The notes under the pieces are model-generated. The model was not told where the DNA came from. It made no database searches and saw only the letters and a list, made by a program, of their open reading frames with translations. Source: an uncultured Oscillospiraceae bacterium (GTDB lineage Bacteria; Bacillota; Clostridia; Oscillospirales; Oscillospiraceae). From it: a DNA stretch of 37,196 nt. Shown here in pieces: positions 1-7,227 of the stretch; the stretch's first letter is position 1, and every line of letters begins with the position of its first letter. Both the position numbers and the translations under genes were made by a program. The stretch covers positions 1 through 37,196 of the forward strand of contig CANPXW010000012.1 of the NCBI GenBank assembly GCA_947587025.1, read 5' to 3'.

Positions 1-376
1 TGATATAGGGGGTCAGGTCGATGAAGGTCTCGTCCTCGCCGTACCGCATCAGGTCATAGTTGGAGAAGCCCACGCCCTGGAAGGCGTCGGGATAATCGCC
101 GCCGGCGATGCGGATGTTGACCTGCTCGGCCAGGGAGTCGCTCATGGTGTCCCAGGTGATGTGGATGCCCACGTTCTCCTGCAGCTGGTTGAGCACCTCG
201 TTGTCCTGATAGCCGGGGCTCATGGCGGACATGCCGCCCATGATGGTGAACTCGGTCTGGGTCTCGGCCTCGCCCTCGGCAGCGTCGCCGCCCTCGCTCT
301 TGGAGCCGCCGCCGCAGGCGGTCAGGCTCAGGACCATCACCAGGGCCAGCAGCAGCGCGGTCAGTTTCTTAGCCAT
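1..376 (-). CDS. Extracellular sugar-binding lipoprotein of an ABC importer (N-terminal part; gene runs off the window)
   Basis: Only the first 125 codons are present, reading leftwards from ATG at 376; a purine-rich AAAGGAAAGG precedes the start. The protein opens with a basic residue pair, a hydrophobic stretch and an LTACGGG lipobox, so Cys21 or so should be lipidated and anchored outside the membrane. A Ser/Gly/Glu-rich linker follows, then a mature domain with phrases such as ITWDTMSDSL and IAGGDYPDAF, typical of family 1 solute-binding proteins that partner LplB/LplC-type permeases. It lies directly downstream of the two permease genes on the same strand, 38 bp from the nearer one, so it is probably the third gene of that operon and captures the imported sugar. 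The substrate cannot be told from this fragment. Binding-protein identity is firm; ligand is unknown. Confidence 0.9.
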   Translation of the reverse strand, partial: MAKKLTALLLALVMVLSLTACGGGSKSEGGDAAEGEAETQTEFTIMGGMSAMSPGYQDNEVLNQLQENVGIHITWDTMSDSLAEQVNIRIAGGDYPDAFQGVGFSNYDLMRYGEDETFIDLTPYI

Positions 377-414
377 AGTATCTTACCTTTCCTTTCTGAA
401 AATGTCCAGTGTTT

Positions 415-1302
415 TTAACCCTTCACGGCGCCGGCCATGAAGCCTTTTTCAAAGTATTTCTGCACGAAGGGGTAGATGATCAGCATGGGAGCCGCCGCCA
501 CGATCATGGAGGAGAACTTCAGCATCTCGGTCAGCTTGTTCAGCTCGGCATAGCCGCCGGAGATGGTGCTCGCCTGACTGGCGCTGGCGGAGCTCTTGAT
601 GAGGATGTTGCGGATGACCAGAGGCATAGGCGCCTGCTCGGCCCGCAGATAGATCAGGGCGGTGAACCAGTCGTTCCAGTAGGCCACCATGGAGAACACC
701 ACCATGACGGCCAGGATGGGCTTGGACAGGGGGATGACGATGCGCACGAAGGTACGCAGCTTGGTGCAGCCGTCTATCTCCGCCGCCTCGATCAGGTCCC
801 GGGGGATGTTGTTCTGGAAGTAGTTGCGCACGATGATCATGTTGCCCACCGCCACGCCGCCGGGCAGGAACAGCGCCCACATGTTGTACAGCAGGCCGGT
901 CTGCTTCACGACCAGGTAGGTGGGGACCAGACCGCCGCCGAAGTACATGGTGATCAGGAAGAAGATGCTGAAGAACTTCCGGCCGGGCAGGTCCTTCTGG
1001 GCCAGGGGGTAGGCGGTGATGTACAGCATCACCACGGAGAAGATGGTGCCGATGACGGTGTACTTGACGGAGTTGAGAAAGCCACGCAGCAGGCTGTCGT
1101 CGGCGAACACGGCGGTGTAGCCCTTGAGGGTGAACTCGCTGGGCAGCAGGAAGGTCTTGCCGGCGTACACGTCATAGGGGTTGGACACGGAGGCCACCAC
1201 CACGTAGTACAGCGGGTAGGCCACCAGCAGCATGATGATGGTGCAGAAGACCACCAGGATGATGTCGCTGGTCTTATCGGAAAGTCCATTCGACTTTTTC
1301 AC
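415..1302 (-). CDS. Carbohydrate ABC transporter permease, LplC/YtcP type
   Basis: This is a roughly 295-residue integral membrane permease. Hydrophobic segments recur through the chain (IILVVFCTIIMLLVAYPLYY near the start, FSIFFLITMYFGGGL in the middle). The cytoplasmic coupling loop carries the EAAEIDGCTKLRTFVRIVIPLSKP motif (EAA motif) that contacts the ATPase. The C-terminus FEKGFMAGAVKG is typical of the LplC/CUT1 group. The frame can extend to GTG at 1311, but that codon overlaps the Shine-Dalgarno sequence AAGGAGG, so GTG at 1302, 8 nt downstream of it, is the better start. It lies 13 bp downstream of the partner permease. No ATPase gene is visible; CUT1 importers of this type commonly share an MsmX-like ATPase encoded elsewhere (family knowledge). 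Confidence 0.93.
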   Translation of the reverse strand: MKKSNGLSDKTSDIILVVFCTIIMLLVAYPLYYVVVASVSNPYDVYAGKTFLLPSEFTLKGYTAVFADDSLLRGFLNSVKYTVIGTIFSVVMLYITAYPLAQKDLPGRKFFSIFFLITMYFGGGLVPTYLVVKQTGLLYNMWALFLPGGVAVGNMIIVRNYFQNNIPRDLIEAAEIDGCTKLRTFVRIVIPLSKPILAVMVVFSMVAYWNDWFTALIYLRAEQAPMPLVIRNILIKSSASASQASTISGGYAELNKLTEMLKFSSMIVAAAPMLIIYPFVQKYFEKGFMAGAVKG

Positions 1303-1315
1303 AGCGTCCACCTCC

Positions 1316-2257
1316 TTAAACGATGCCCACGTCCGAGGTCTTGGACGCGATCTTGTTGACGACGAACAGCAGCACCAGGTTGATGACCGTGTTGAACAGG
1401 CCCACGGCGGTGGAGTAGCTGTACTTGGCGTTTTCGATGCCCTGCTGGTACACGTACACCGCGATGACGTCGCTGGTGGCCTTGTTCAGCTCGGTCTGCA
1501 GCAGCCAGACTTTTTCAAAGCCCACGTTCATCAGCGAGCCCGCGCTCATGATGAGGTTCAGGATGGCCATGGGCATCAGCGCGGGCACGTCCACGTTCAT
1601 GATGCGCTGGAACACGGAAGCGCCGTCCACCTTGGCCGCCTCGTAAAGGCTGGTGTCCACGTTGGACAGGGTGGCCAGATAGATGATGCATCCCCAGCCG
1701 GCGTCCTGCCAGATACCGGAGGCTATGTATATGGTCCGGAAGGCGGAGGACTGGGTGAGGAAGTCCACCTGGGTGCCCATGATCAGGTTGATCAGGCCGC
1801 CGGAGGGGCTCAGGAAGATGCGCAGCATACCGCAGATGACCATCGTGGAGATGAAGTGCGGCGCGTAGAGCACGGTCTGCACCACCCGCTGGTAGCGCTT
1901 GAACCGCAGCTGGTTGATGCACAGGGACAGGATGATGGGGACGGGGAAGCTCCACAGCAGGCTGTACAGGCTCAGCAGGATGGTGTTTCTTATCATCCGG
2001 CCGAAGGTAGGGGCGGCGAAGAACCGCCGGAACCAGTCAAAGCCTACCCACTCGCTGCCCATATAGCCCCGGCTGGCCTTGTAATCACGGAAAGCGATCT
2101 GGATGCCGTACATGGGGATGTACTTGTAGATCGCCGTGATGACCACCGGGATCAGCAGCAGCAGGTACAGCTGCCAGTTGCTCGCCAGGCGCGTCTTGAG
2201 CGGCTTGCCTACGCGAGCGGGTTTTTTACTGATCGCTTCGTTCAATTGGGATCTCAC
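1316..2257 (-). CDS. Carbohydrate ABC transporter permease, LplB type
   Basis: The first gene of the importer operon encodes an inner-membrane permease of about 310 residues. A basic N-terminal stretch is followed by LYLLLLIPVVITAIYKYIPMYG (first membrane segment), the family-typical IAFRDYKASRGYMGSEWVGFDWF and an EAA loop EAAKVDGASVFQRIMNVDVPAL. This matches the LplB group that pairs with LplC-type permeases. The longest frame begins at GTG 2257, which abuts the AAAGGAG ribosome site; TTG at 2245 is an alternative with more usual spacing, so the first four residues are uncertain. Expression should be controlled by the LacI-family protein encoded divergently, because two operators lie between this gene's promoter and its start. 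Confidence 0.92.
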   Translation of the reverse strand: MRSQLNEAISKKPARVGKPLKTRLASNWQLYLLLLIPVVITAIYKYIPMYGIQIAFRDYKASRGYMGSEWVGFDWFRRFFAAPTFGRMIRNTILLSLYSLLWSFPVPIILSLCINQLRFKRYQRVVQTVLYAPHFISTMVICGMLRIFLSPSGGLINLIMGTQVDFLTQSSAFRTIYIASGIWQDAGWGCIIYLATLSNVDTSLYEAAKVDGASVFQRIMNVDVPALMPMAILNLIMSAGSLMNVGFEKVWLLQTELNKATSDVIAVYVYQQGIENAKYSYSTAVGLFNTVINLVLLFVVNKIASKTSDVGIV

Positions 2258-2325
2258 TCCTTTCTAAATATAGCGGGAACGCGTCGATGTCGTACTGTCT
2301 CACCCCTTTATCTGCGATATTGTCG

Positions 2326-2339
2326 TGTAACGTTTCACA
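2326..2339. promoter_or_regulatory. LacI-family operator O1
   Basis: TGTAACGTTTCACA is a one-mismatch version of the TGAAACGTTTCA palindrome. It lies in the 5' untranslated region of the importer operon, about 65 bp downstream of the predicted start site, where bound repressor could act as a roadblock. Confidence 0.65.
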
Positions 2340-2382
2340 AAAGAGACCGAAAAAATCCGCGAAAAGCGCGGATAGCCGGCGT

Positions 2383-2398
2383 TATGAAACGTTTCATA
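2383..2398. promoter_or_regulatory. LacI-family operator O2, perfect 16-bp palindrome
   Basis: TATGAAACGTTTCATA is a perfect inverted repeat with the central CG step typical of LacI/GalR-family sites. It sits a few bases downstream of the predicted start of the importer transcript, a strong position for repression by the divergently encoded regulator. Confidence 0.82.
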
Positions 2399-2412
2399 TA
2401 GAAGATACGCCT

Positions 2413-2442
2413 ATAATATGCCCACTTCTGTCCCTGTGTCAA
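2413..2442 (-). promoter_or_regulatory. Promoter of the sugar ABC importer operon
   Basis: On the minus strand TTGACA (2442-2437) is followed after 18 bp by TATTAT (2418-2413). Transcription would start near 2405, directly before the perfect palindromic operator at 2383-2398. Confidence 0.65.
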
Positions 2443-2552
2443 GACAATTCTTTGTGAGATTTTCCGGTTTTCCCTATTGCCCAAAATCGGCAATTTCTTT
2501 TTGTGCAAACCGCCGTATCCCGGCAAATTTCCCACTTTTTTTGGTTTCCCTC

Positions 2553-2581
2553 TTGAAAAATAACGTTTCACGGGCTATCAT
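2553..2581 (+). promoter_or_regulatory. Promoter of the LacI-family regulator gene
   Basis: TTGAAA (2553-2558), a 17-bp spacer and TATCAT (2576-2581). The spacer contains a LacI-type operator, and a further operator lies just downstream of the expected start site near 2588. Confidence 0.55.
2559..2572. promoter_or_regulatory. LacI-family operator O3 inside the repressor gene's promoter
   Basis: AATAACGTTTCACG keeps the AACGTTTCA core of the perfect operator. It falls in the spacer between the -35 and -10 boxes of the promoter reading towards the repressor gene, which suggests negative autoregulation. Confidence 0.65.
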
Positions 2582-2605
2582 ATGAACAGGACAGTGAATA
2601 TTCCA

Positions 2606-2617
2606 TGAAACATTTCA
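2606..2617. promoter_or_regulatory. LacI-family operator O4
   Basis: TGAAACATTTCA is one base from the perfect TGAAACGTTTCA core and lies between the regulator's predicted transcription start and its ATG. Confidence 0.65.
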
Positions 2618-2636
2618 CAGAACAAGAGGCAACTGT

Positions 2637-3626
2637 ATGAAGCGTGGCACGATGCCAACTATGAAAGACGTGGCAAGAGAGGCGGGCGTGGCCCTGGGGA
2701 CGGTGTCCAAGGTGTTCAACGACATCCCCGTGGGCGAGGATTACCGCCGGCGGGTGCTGGACGCGGCCCGGAAGCTGGGCTACCAGGTCAACAGCTACGC
2801 CCGGGGCCTGAAGGCCGGCAAGACCGGCACGGCGGCCCTGATCCTGCCCAACGCTTACGACCCCTTCTTCGCCGCGCTGGCCGACAGCGTCTGCCAGGCC
2901 CTGGCCCGGCGGAACTACCGGATGCTGATGACGGTCACCGGCTCGGACCCGGACGCGGAGCAGCAGTGCATCCGCATGGTGGAGCAGAACAAGGTGGACG
3001 GCATCATCGGCCTGACCTATAACCCGGCGCTGGAGATACCCGCCGCCATCCCCTTCGTCAGCATCGACCGGTACTTCAACCCGGCGGTGCCCTGCGTGGC
3101 CTCGGACAACTTCGGCGGCGGGCAGCTGGCGGTGGAGAAGCTGGCGGCGCTGGGGTGCCGGCGGCTGGTCTTCTTCCGCATCGGCACGGACGTGCCCGGC
3201 GAGGCGGACAAGCGTATGGGCGGCTTTCAGACCGCCTGCCAGGCCCGGGGCATCGAGCACACGGTGCTGGCCCTGAACGACCGGGACGGCTACGAGCCCT
3301 TCCGGGCCTTTCTCCGGTCCCACATGGACGGGGAGCGCCTTGCCTTCGACGGCATATTCTGCAACACCGACCGGCTGGCCTTTTACGTGCTGGACATGCT
3401 GGCCGGGCTGGGCCTGCGGGTGCCGGAGGACGTGCAGCTGGTGGGCTTCGACGGCGCGCGCCGGTTCGGCAACGACGGCTTTTACTGCTCTACCATCGTC
3501 CAGCCGATAGGGCAGCTGGCGGAGACCAGCGTGAACATCCTGCTGGAGGAGGACAGGTCCAGCCTGCCCAGCCTCATCTGCCTGCCGGTGAGCTACGCCC
3601 CCGGCGGCACCACAAAGGACTGCTGA
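2637..3626 (+). CDS. LacI/GalR-family transcriptional regulator
   Basis: A 329-residue repressor. The N-terminus TMKDVAREAGVALGTVSKVFND is the canonical LacI helix-turn-helix, with VSKVFN in the recognition helix and a YARGLK hinge region near residue 55. The rest is a periplasmic-binding-protein-like effector domain (GTAALILPNAYDPFFAALADSV, DGIIGL, VASDNFGGGQLAVEKL, VQLVGFDG). ATG at 2637 is preceded by AAGAGG at a 7-nt spacing; in-frame ATGs at 2652 and 2661 are less likely. The gene is divergent from the sugar importer, and four palindromic sites resembling LacI-family operators lie between them. It therefore most likely represses both operons until a sugar or sugar phosphate binds. Its stop almost touches the next gene, so the downstream membrane proteins are probably co-transcribed. 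Confidence 0.95.
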   Translation: MKRGTMPTMKDVAREAGVALGTVSKVFNDIPVGEDYRRRVLDAARKLGYQVNSYARGLKAGKTGTAALILPNAYDPFFAALADSVCQALARRNYRMLMTVTGSDPDAEQQCIRMVEQNKVDGIIGLTYNPALEIPAAIPFVSIDRYFNPAVPCVASDNFGGGQLAVEKLAALGCRRLVFFRIGTDVPGEADKRMGGFQTACQARGIEHTVLALNDRDGYEPFRAFLRSHMDGERLAFDGIFCNTDRLAFYVLDMLAGLGLRVPEDVQLVGFDGARRFGNDGFYCSTIVQPIGQLAETSVNILLEEDRSSLPSLICLPVSYAPGGTTKDC

Positions 3627-3628
3627 CT

Positions 3629-4354
3629 GTGGCCAGCGAGTATCTGAAATGGAAATACCGGGACGTGAAGCCCGATGAAAAGCCCGCGCCGCTGACCGGC
3701 CGGGAAAAACGGGCCAACTGGTGGGATTACCACAAGTGGCACGTGGCCATCGCGCTGGTGCTGGCCCTGGCCCTGGGGGACATCCTCTGGCACGCGCTGG
3801 GCATCGGCCAGGTGCAGCCGGACTATCAGATCGCCTATGTGGGCCGGGACATGCTGCCGGAGGACACCGCCGCCGCGCTGGAGCGGGCCCTGGCCGGCCT
3901 GGGGCATGACTGCGACGGAGACGGCCGGACGGTGGTCCGGCTGGAGCAGTACGTGACCGGCGGCGAGGACGGCGCCGACTACGCCAGCGCGTCCGCCGCC
4001 CGGCTGATGGGCGATATGGAGGCGTGCGAGAGCTATTTCTTCCTGCTGGACGACGCGGAAAAGTTCCAGCGGGACTATCAGGTGCTGCGGCTGCTGGACG
4101 GCTCGCTGCCCGACGACCCCGGCCGGACCGGCGGGGCCTTCGCCCTGGCCTGGACGGACTGTCCGGCGCTGACCGGGCTGGAGCTGGGCTCCTATACCCA
4201 TACGGTGCTGGGCGAACAGGTCACCGGGGACAGTCAGGAGCTCCTCTCCGGGCTGTATATCGCCCGGCGGGGTTTCTGGACGGAAAAGACCGCCGCCTTC
4301 CTGCCGGAATGCGACGAGCTGTGGGAAGTTCTCACGGAGGGAGCCATATCATGA
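3629..4354 (+). CDS. Unknown single-pass membrane-anchored protein
   Basis: I do not recognise this family. The best start is GTG at 3629, 9 nt after AAAGGA and 2 nt after the LacI-family stop, giving 241 residues. A hydrophilic, aromatic N-terminus (KWKYRDVKPDEKPAPLTGREKRANWWDYHKWH) leads into one membrane segment (VAIALVLALALGDILWHAL, about residues 38-56). An extracytoplasmic domain of about 185 residues follows, rich in Asp, Glu and Gly. The arrangement suggests a type II membrane protein. Its stop overlaps the next gene's ATG (ATGA), so translation is probably coupled. Co-transcription with a sugar-responsive repressor and a YesL protein hints at a role near carbohydrate uptake, but that is inference only. 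Confidence 0.7.
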   Translation: MASEYLKWKYRDVKPDEKPAPLTGREKRANWWDYHKWHVAIALVLALALGDILWHALGIGQVQPDYQIAYVGRDMLPEDTAAALERALAGLGHDCDGDGRTVVRLEQYVTGGEDGADYASASAARLMGDMEACESYFFLLDDAEKFQRDYQVLRLLDGSLPDDPGRTGGAFALAWTDCPALTGLELGSYTHTVLGEQVTGDSQELLSGLYIARRGFWTEKTAAFLPECDELWEVLTEGAIS

Positions 4355-4974
4355 AAAGGAAGACGACCATCTTACTGCTGGCGGCACTGGTGCTGGTGTT
4401 CGGCGCCCTGGCGGCACTGTATTTCACGGCGGGGAAGGACTACCCGGACCGGGCGGCCGACGGCGCTGCCTGGGACGAGAGCTGGGAGATGCTGGGGCCC
4501 GTGCTGGGCGTGGAGGAGCCGGGAAACGGCTTTGCCCTGGCGGACAACAGCGCCATCCTCACCGCCGACGACATCTTTTACGCCACCTGGACCGCCGGGG
4601 ACAGCGAGAAGTATACCAACGAGGACGGCGACGAGGTGGACGTATACGACGCCCAGCTTTATATGCTGGCGGTGGGCTGTGCCGACCCGGAGAACGCCGC
4701 CCTGGCCGTGCAGGAGTGGACGGACCGGGAGACGGCCTCCTACGATGTGCGCCAGACCGGCACGGAGACCTATAACGGCCAGGAGTACAGCCTGCTCTAT
4801 TACGACTGCGCCTCGGAGAGCAACCCCTACGAGCGGGGCGTGACCGCCTTCACCGTGTACGGCAGCTACGCCGTCAGCGCAGAGCTCAGCTGCCGGGAGC
4901 GTTTTTCCGGCGACGAGGCCGCCATCCTGGCGGACATATTGGGCCGCTGCCACTACAGCGCCGACATCCAGTAA
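4351..4974 (+). CDS. Unknown secreted or membrane-anchored protein
   Basis: A 207-residue protein of unrecognised family, translationally coupled to the previous gene by a 4-nt ATGA overlap. Residues 1-29 form a basic start plus a long hydrophobic segment (TTILLLAALVLVFGALAALYFTAG) without a lipobox cysteine, so it is an uncleaved anchor or a signal peptide. The remaining chain is acidic and predicted extracytoplasmic, with a conserved-looking core (EWTDRETASYDVRQTGTETYNGQEYSLLYYD) followed by YAVSAELSCRERFSGDEAAILADILGRC. It lies between another membrane-anchored unknown and a YesL-family gene in what looks like one operon headed by the LacI-family regulator. No function is assigned. Confidence 0.68.
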   Translation: MKRKTTILLLAALVLVFGALAALYFTAGKDYPDRAADGAAWDESWEMLGPVLGVEEPGNGFALADNSAILTADDIFYATWTAGDSEKYTNEDGDEVDVYDAQLYMLAVGCADPENAALAVQEWTDRETASYDVRQTGTETYNGQEYSLLYYDCASESNPYERGVTAFTVYGSYAVSAELSCRERFSGDEAAILADILGRCHYSADIQ

Positions 4975-4986
4975 GGAGGCTTTGCC

Positions 4987-5736
4987 ATGGGACTTTTCAC
5001 CCCGGACGACCCCAACTATGACGAGAGCGTGCGCCAGACCGGCTTCAACCGCTACAAGCAGCTGCTGAGCCTGCACTGGGCCGACTGGGCCAAGGTGAAC
5101 TTCCTCACCGTGCTGGGGGCGCTGCCCCTGGCCTTCGCCGTCAGCGCGTCCATCGTGGCCTCCAGCGTGGTGGTGCTGCTGCCGGCGTCCGTCGTCGGCG
5201 GGATGATCTTCGGGCCGTTCCTGGCTGGGCTTTACGACGCCGTGTACCGGGGCCTGCGGGACGCCCCCGGCAAGTGGTGGCCGGCGTATAAGAAAAGCTG
5301 GCGGCAGAACTGGAAGGACAGCCTGCTGCCCGGCGCGGTCACCGGCCTGTTCCTGGGGGGGTTCTCCTTTATGAGCGCCCTGTTCTGGTGGGCCCAGGTG
5401 CCGCCCAGCGCCGGCACCGTGGCGCTGTACCTGTTCTCCGGACTGCTGTTCCTGGTCCTGAGCACCCTCTACTGGCCCCAGCTGGTGCTGTTTCGCCAGA
5501 CGCCGGCGGTGCGGCTGCGCAACATCATCCTGTTCACGTCCAAATACCTGTGGCGTGTGCTGGGAACGGCGCTGCTCCAGGCGGCCTACTGGGCCATATA
5601 CGTGCTGTTCGCCCCCTGGACGCTGGTGCTGGTCCCCTTCCTGGGCTTCTGGTATATCACCTTCCTGGCCCAGCTGCTGCTCTACGAGCGTCTGGACCAG
5701 GAGCTGGAGATAGAAAAGCGCATGGAGCAGACGTAA
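4987..5736 (+). CDS. YesL-family (DUF624) membrane protein
   Basis: A 249-residue polytopic membrane protein with a strong AAGGAGG site overlapping the upstream stop. After a soluble start (FTPDDPNYDESVRQTGFNRYKQLLSLHWADWAKVN) come about five or six hydrophobic segments, among them FLTVLGALPLAFAVSASIV, VVVLLPASVVGGMIFGPFLAGLYDAVYRGLRD and LYLFSGLLFLVLSTLYW. The GPxxAGLxxxxRxxRD-like pattern after the second segment is characteristic of the YesL/DUF624 family. These genes often sit beside LplB/LplC-type sugar transporters and their binding proteins, which agrees with the divergent importer here. Their biochemical role is not established; a part in sugar-uptake regulation or assembly is inference. 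The gene ends at a strong terminator. Confidence 0.85.
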   Translation: MGLFTPDDPNYDESVRQTGFNRYKQLLSLHWADWAKVNFLTVLGALPLAFAVSASIVASSVVVLLPASVVGGMIFGPFLAGLYDAVYRGLRDAPGKWWPAYKKSWRQNWKDSLLPGAVTGLFLGGFSFMSALFWWAQVPPSAGTVALYLFSGLLFLVLSTLYWPQLVLFRQTPAVRLRNIILFTSKYLWRVLGTALLQAAYWAIYVLFAPWTLVLVPFLGFWYITFLAQLLLYERLDQELEIEKRMEQT

Positions 5737-5737
5737 A

Positions 5738-5787
5738 ATACAATAAAAGCGCACCGGGACGAAGATCCCGGTGCGCTGTATTTTTTT
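5738..5787 (+). terminator. Rho-independent terminator after the yesL-like gene (probably bidirectional)
   Basis: A perfect 12-bp stem (5748-5759 with 5766-5777) closes a CGAAGA loop and is followed by TGTATTTTTTT. Upstream AATACA extends the pairing and gives a T-rich tail on the minus strand as well, so it can also end the convergent SLH-protein gene. Confidence 0.9.
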
Positions 5788-5792
5788 CGCCG

Positions 5793-7019
5793 TCAGGATG
5801 CCTGGAAGGATATGCAGGCGTACGTGCCGTCGCGGTTGCCAAGGCTGTAATTCTTCGCGGACATGGGCATGGCGCTGTCCAGCATGCCGTCGCCGCCGCC
5901 GGAGGGGTCCACGATGAGGCACTCGCTGTGGCTCTCGTCCGCCCAGCCGATGGCCAGCACGTAGTGGGTGCCGGAGGTGGATGCGTTGTTCACGGAGATG
6001 ATGATGGGGCAGTTGCTGCCCAGAGCGCTGTCGATGGCCGCGCGCAGGCTGTCCAGGGAGGAGCCGCCCCAGACGGGGGAATAGGTCCTGCCGTCGGTGC
6101 CCTGGAAGGAGGTGCCGCCGGGGACGCTGAGGGAGTCGCTGCCGCTGGCTGTCCAGTCAAAGGGGCCGTACTGGTTATATCCCAGGATGAGGTTCGCCGC
6201 CATGGAGAAGCTGGTGGCCAGGCAGCAGGCCCGGTCGCCCTGGCTCAGATGGCTGACCAGCGAGGCGTTGGCCAGCACGCCGCCCGTCGCCGGCGGAGCG
6301 GAGGGCTCCTTCTCCGTGCTGGGAGGCGTGGTCTGTCCGCCCTGCTGGCCGGAGGGAGGCTGGACGCCGCCGCTGGGAGCGGCGTCGAAGCGCTGGATGA
6401 TGGCGGCCGCCTCGGCCCGGGAGGCGCAGCCTCTGGGGTCAAAAGCGCCGGTGTCCCGGCCCTGGACGATGCCGGCCCGGCTCAGGGCGTAGACGCTGTC
6501 CCTGGCCCAGCCGCTGATGCTGCCGTCGTCGGTGAAGCTGACGGAGCTGGAGCCGCCCAGGGATATGCCCATGGCGGAGGCAAAGCGGGCCAGGATGGTG
6601 CACACCTGCTCACGGGTGATGCTCTTGTTGGGGGAGAACACGTCTGAGGAGCCGTCCCCCTCGATGATGCCTCTCTCATAGGCCCAGGCGGCGTAGCCGG
6701 CGTAGTAGCTGCCCGAGGGCACGTCGGAGAAGGCGTGGCCGCCGACCCAGCTGCCGGCGTCCACCCCGGCGTACCGGCCCAGCACCGTGATGAACATGGC
6801 GCGGGTCATCCCCACGTTGGGGGAGAACACGCCGTCGGAGGTGCCCTGGAACAGGCCCCGCCGGGTGACGAAGTCCACCGCGCTGTAATACCAGGCGGAG
6901 CCGGACACGTCCCCGAAGCTGCCGGCGCCGGAAGCCATGGCCGGCGCGGCCATCGTCAGGAACAGACTGACCAGCAGAAGCAGCAGCGCCGCTCTGCGAA
7001 TAAGATACGATACCTGCAT
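5793..7019 (-). CDS. Secreted SLH-domain protein with C39-type cysteine peptidase-like domain
   Basis: A 408-residue secreted protein; ATG at 7019 follows AAGGAGG by 7 nt. Residues 1-30 are a signal peptide ending in APAMAS. Three SLH repeats follow: FGDVSGSAWYYSAVDFVTRR, FSDVPSGSYYAGYAAWAYER and FTDDGSISGWARDSVYALSR, each with its downstream arm. They bind secondary cell-wall polymers. A Pro/Gln/Thr linker of about 30 residues leads to a papain-like C39 domain. Likely catalytic residues are Cys in DRACCLATSFSMAANL, His in GTHYVLAIGW and Asp in LIVDPSGG. The domain may process or bind a peptide at the cell surface, or be a non-proteolytic relative; the substrate is unknown. The gene is convergent with the yesL-like operon and has its own good promoter. 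Confidence 0.9.
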   Translation of the reverse strand: MQVSYLIRRAALLLLLVSLFLTMAAPAMASGAGSFGDVSGSAWYYSAVDFVTRRGLFQGTSDGVFSPNVGMTRAMFITVLGRYAGVDAGSWVGGHAFSDVPSGSYYAGYAAWAYERGIIEGDGSSDVFSPNKSITREQVCTILARFASAMGISLGGSSSVSFTDDGSISGWARDSVYALSRAGIVQGRDTGAFDPRGCASRAEAAAIIQRFDAAPSGGVQPPSGQQGGQTTPPSTEKEPSAPPATGGVLANASLVSHLSQGDRACCLATSFSMAANLILGYNQYGPFDWTASGSDSLSVPGGTSFQGTDGRTYSPVWGGSSLDSLRAAIDSALGSNCPIIISVNNASTSGTHYVLAIGWADESHSECLIVDPSGGGDGMLDSAMPMSAKNYSLGNRDGTYACISFQAS

Positions 7020-7084
7020 CCTTCGGCCTCCTTTTCAAGTGGTCCCGTCAGGGAAGAAAACGCAAGATGTTGTATGACCTTTAT

Positions 7085-7113
7085 AATATAAACAAAAAAT
7101 TACAATTTGTCAA
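7085..7113 (-). promoter_or_regulatory. Promoter of the SLH-C39 gene
   Basis: On the minus strand TTGACA (7113-7108), an exact 17-bp AT-rich spacer and TATATT (7090-7085), ending about 65 bp before the ATG at 7019. Confidence 0.7.
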
Positions 7114-7188
7114 CAAAAAGTGAAAAGATAAGTCTCATCTCTTCCGGCCAGGCCGGTCGCTTTTTCTATTTCCTTTTTTGGCCAGGCG

Positions 7189-7197
7189 TGTTAGAAT
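7189..7197 (+). promoter_or_regulatory. Possible extended -10 promoter of polA
   Basis: TGTTAGAAT reads as an extended -10 element (TGn plus TAGAAT) 31 bp before the polA ATG. No good -35 box is seen at the right distance, so the call is weak. Confidence 0.35.
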
Positions 7198-7227
7198 AAA
7201 CAAAAATGGTATGGAAAGGGACGGCGC

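Noticed and set aside
2335-2571. 78-codon minus-strand frame in the importer/repressor intergenic region
   Set aside because: It covers promoters and operators, lacks a ribosome site, and its translation shows no recognisable pattern.
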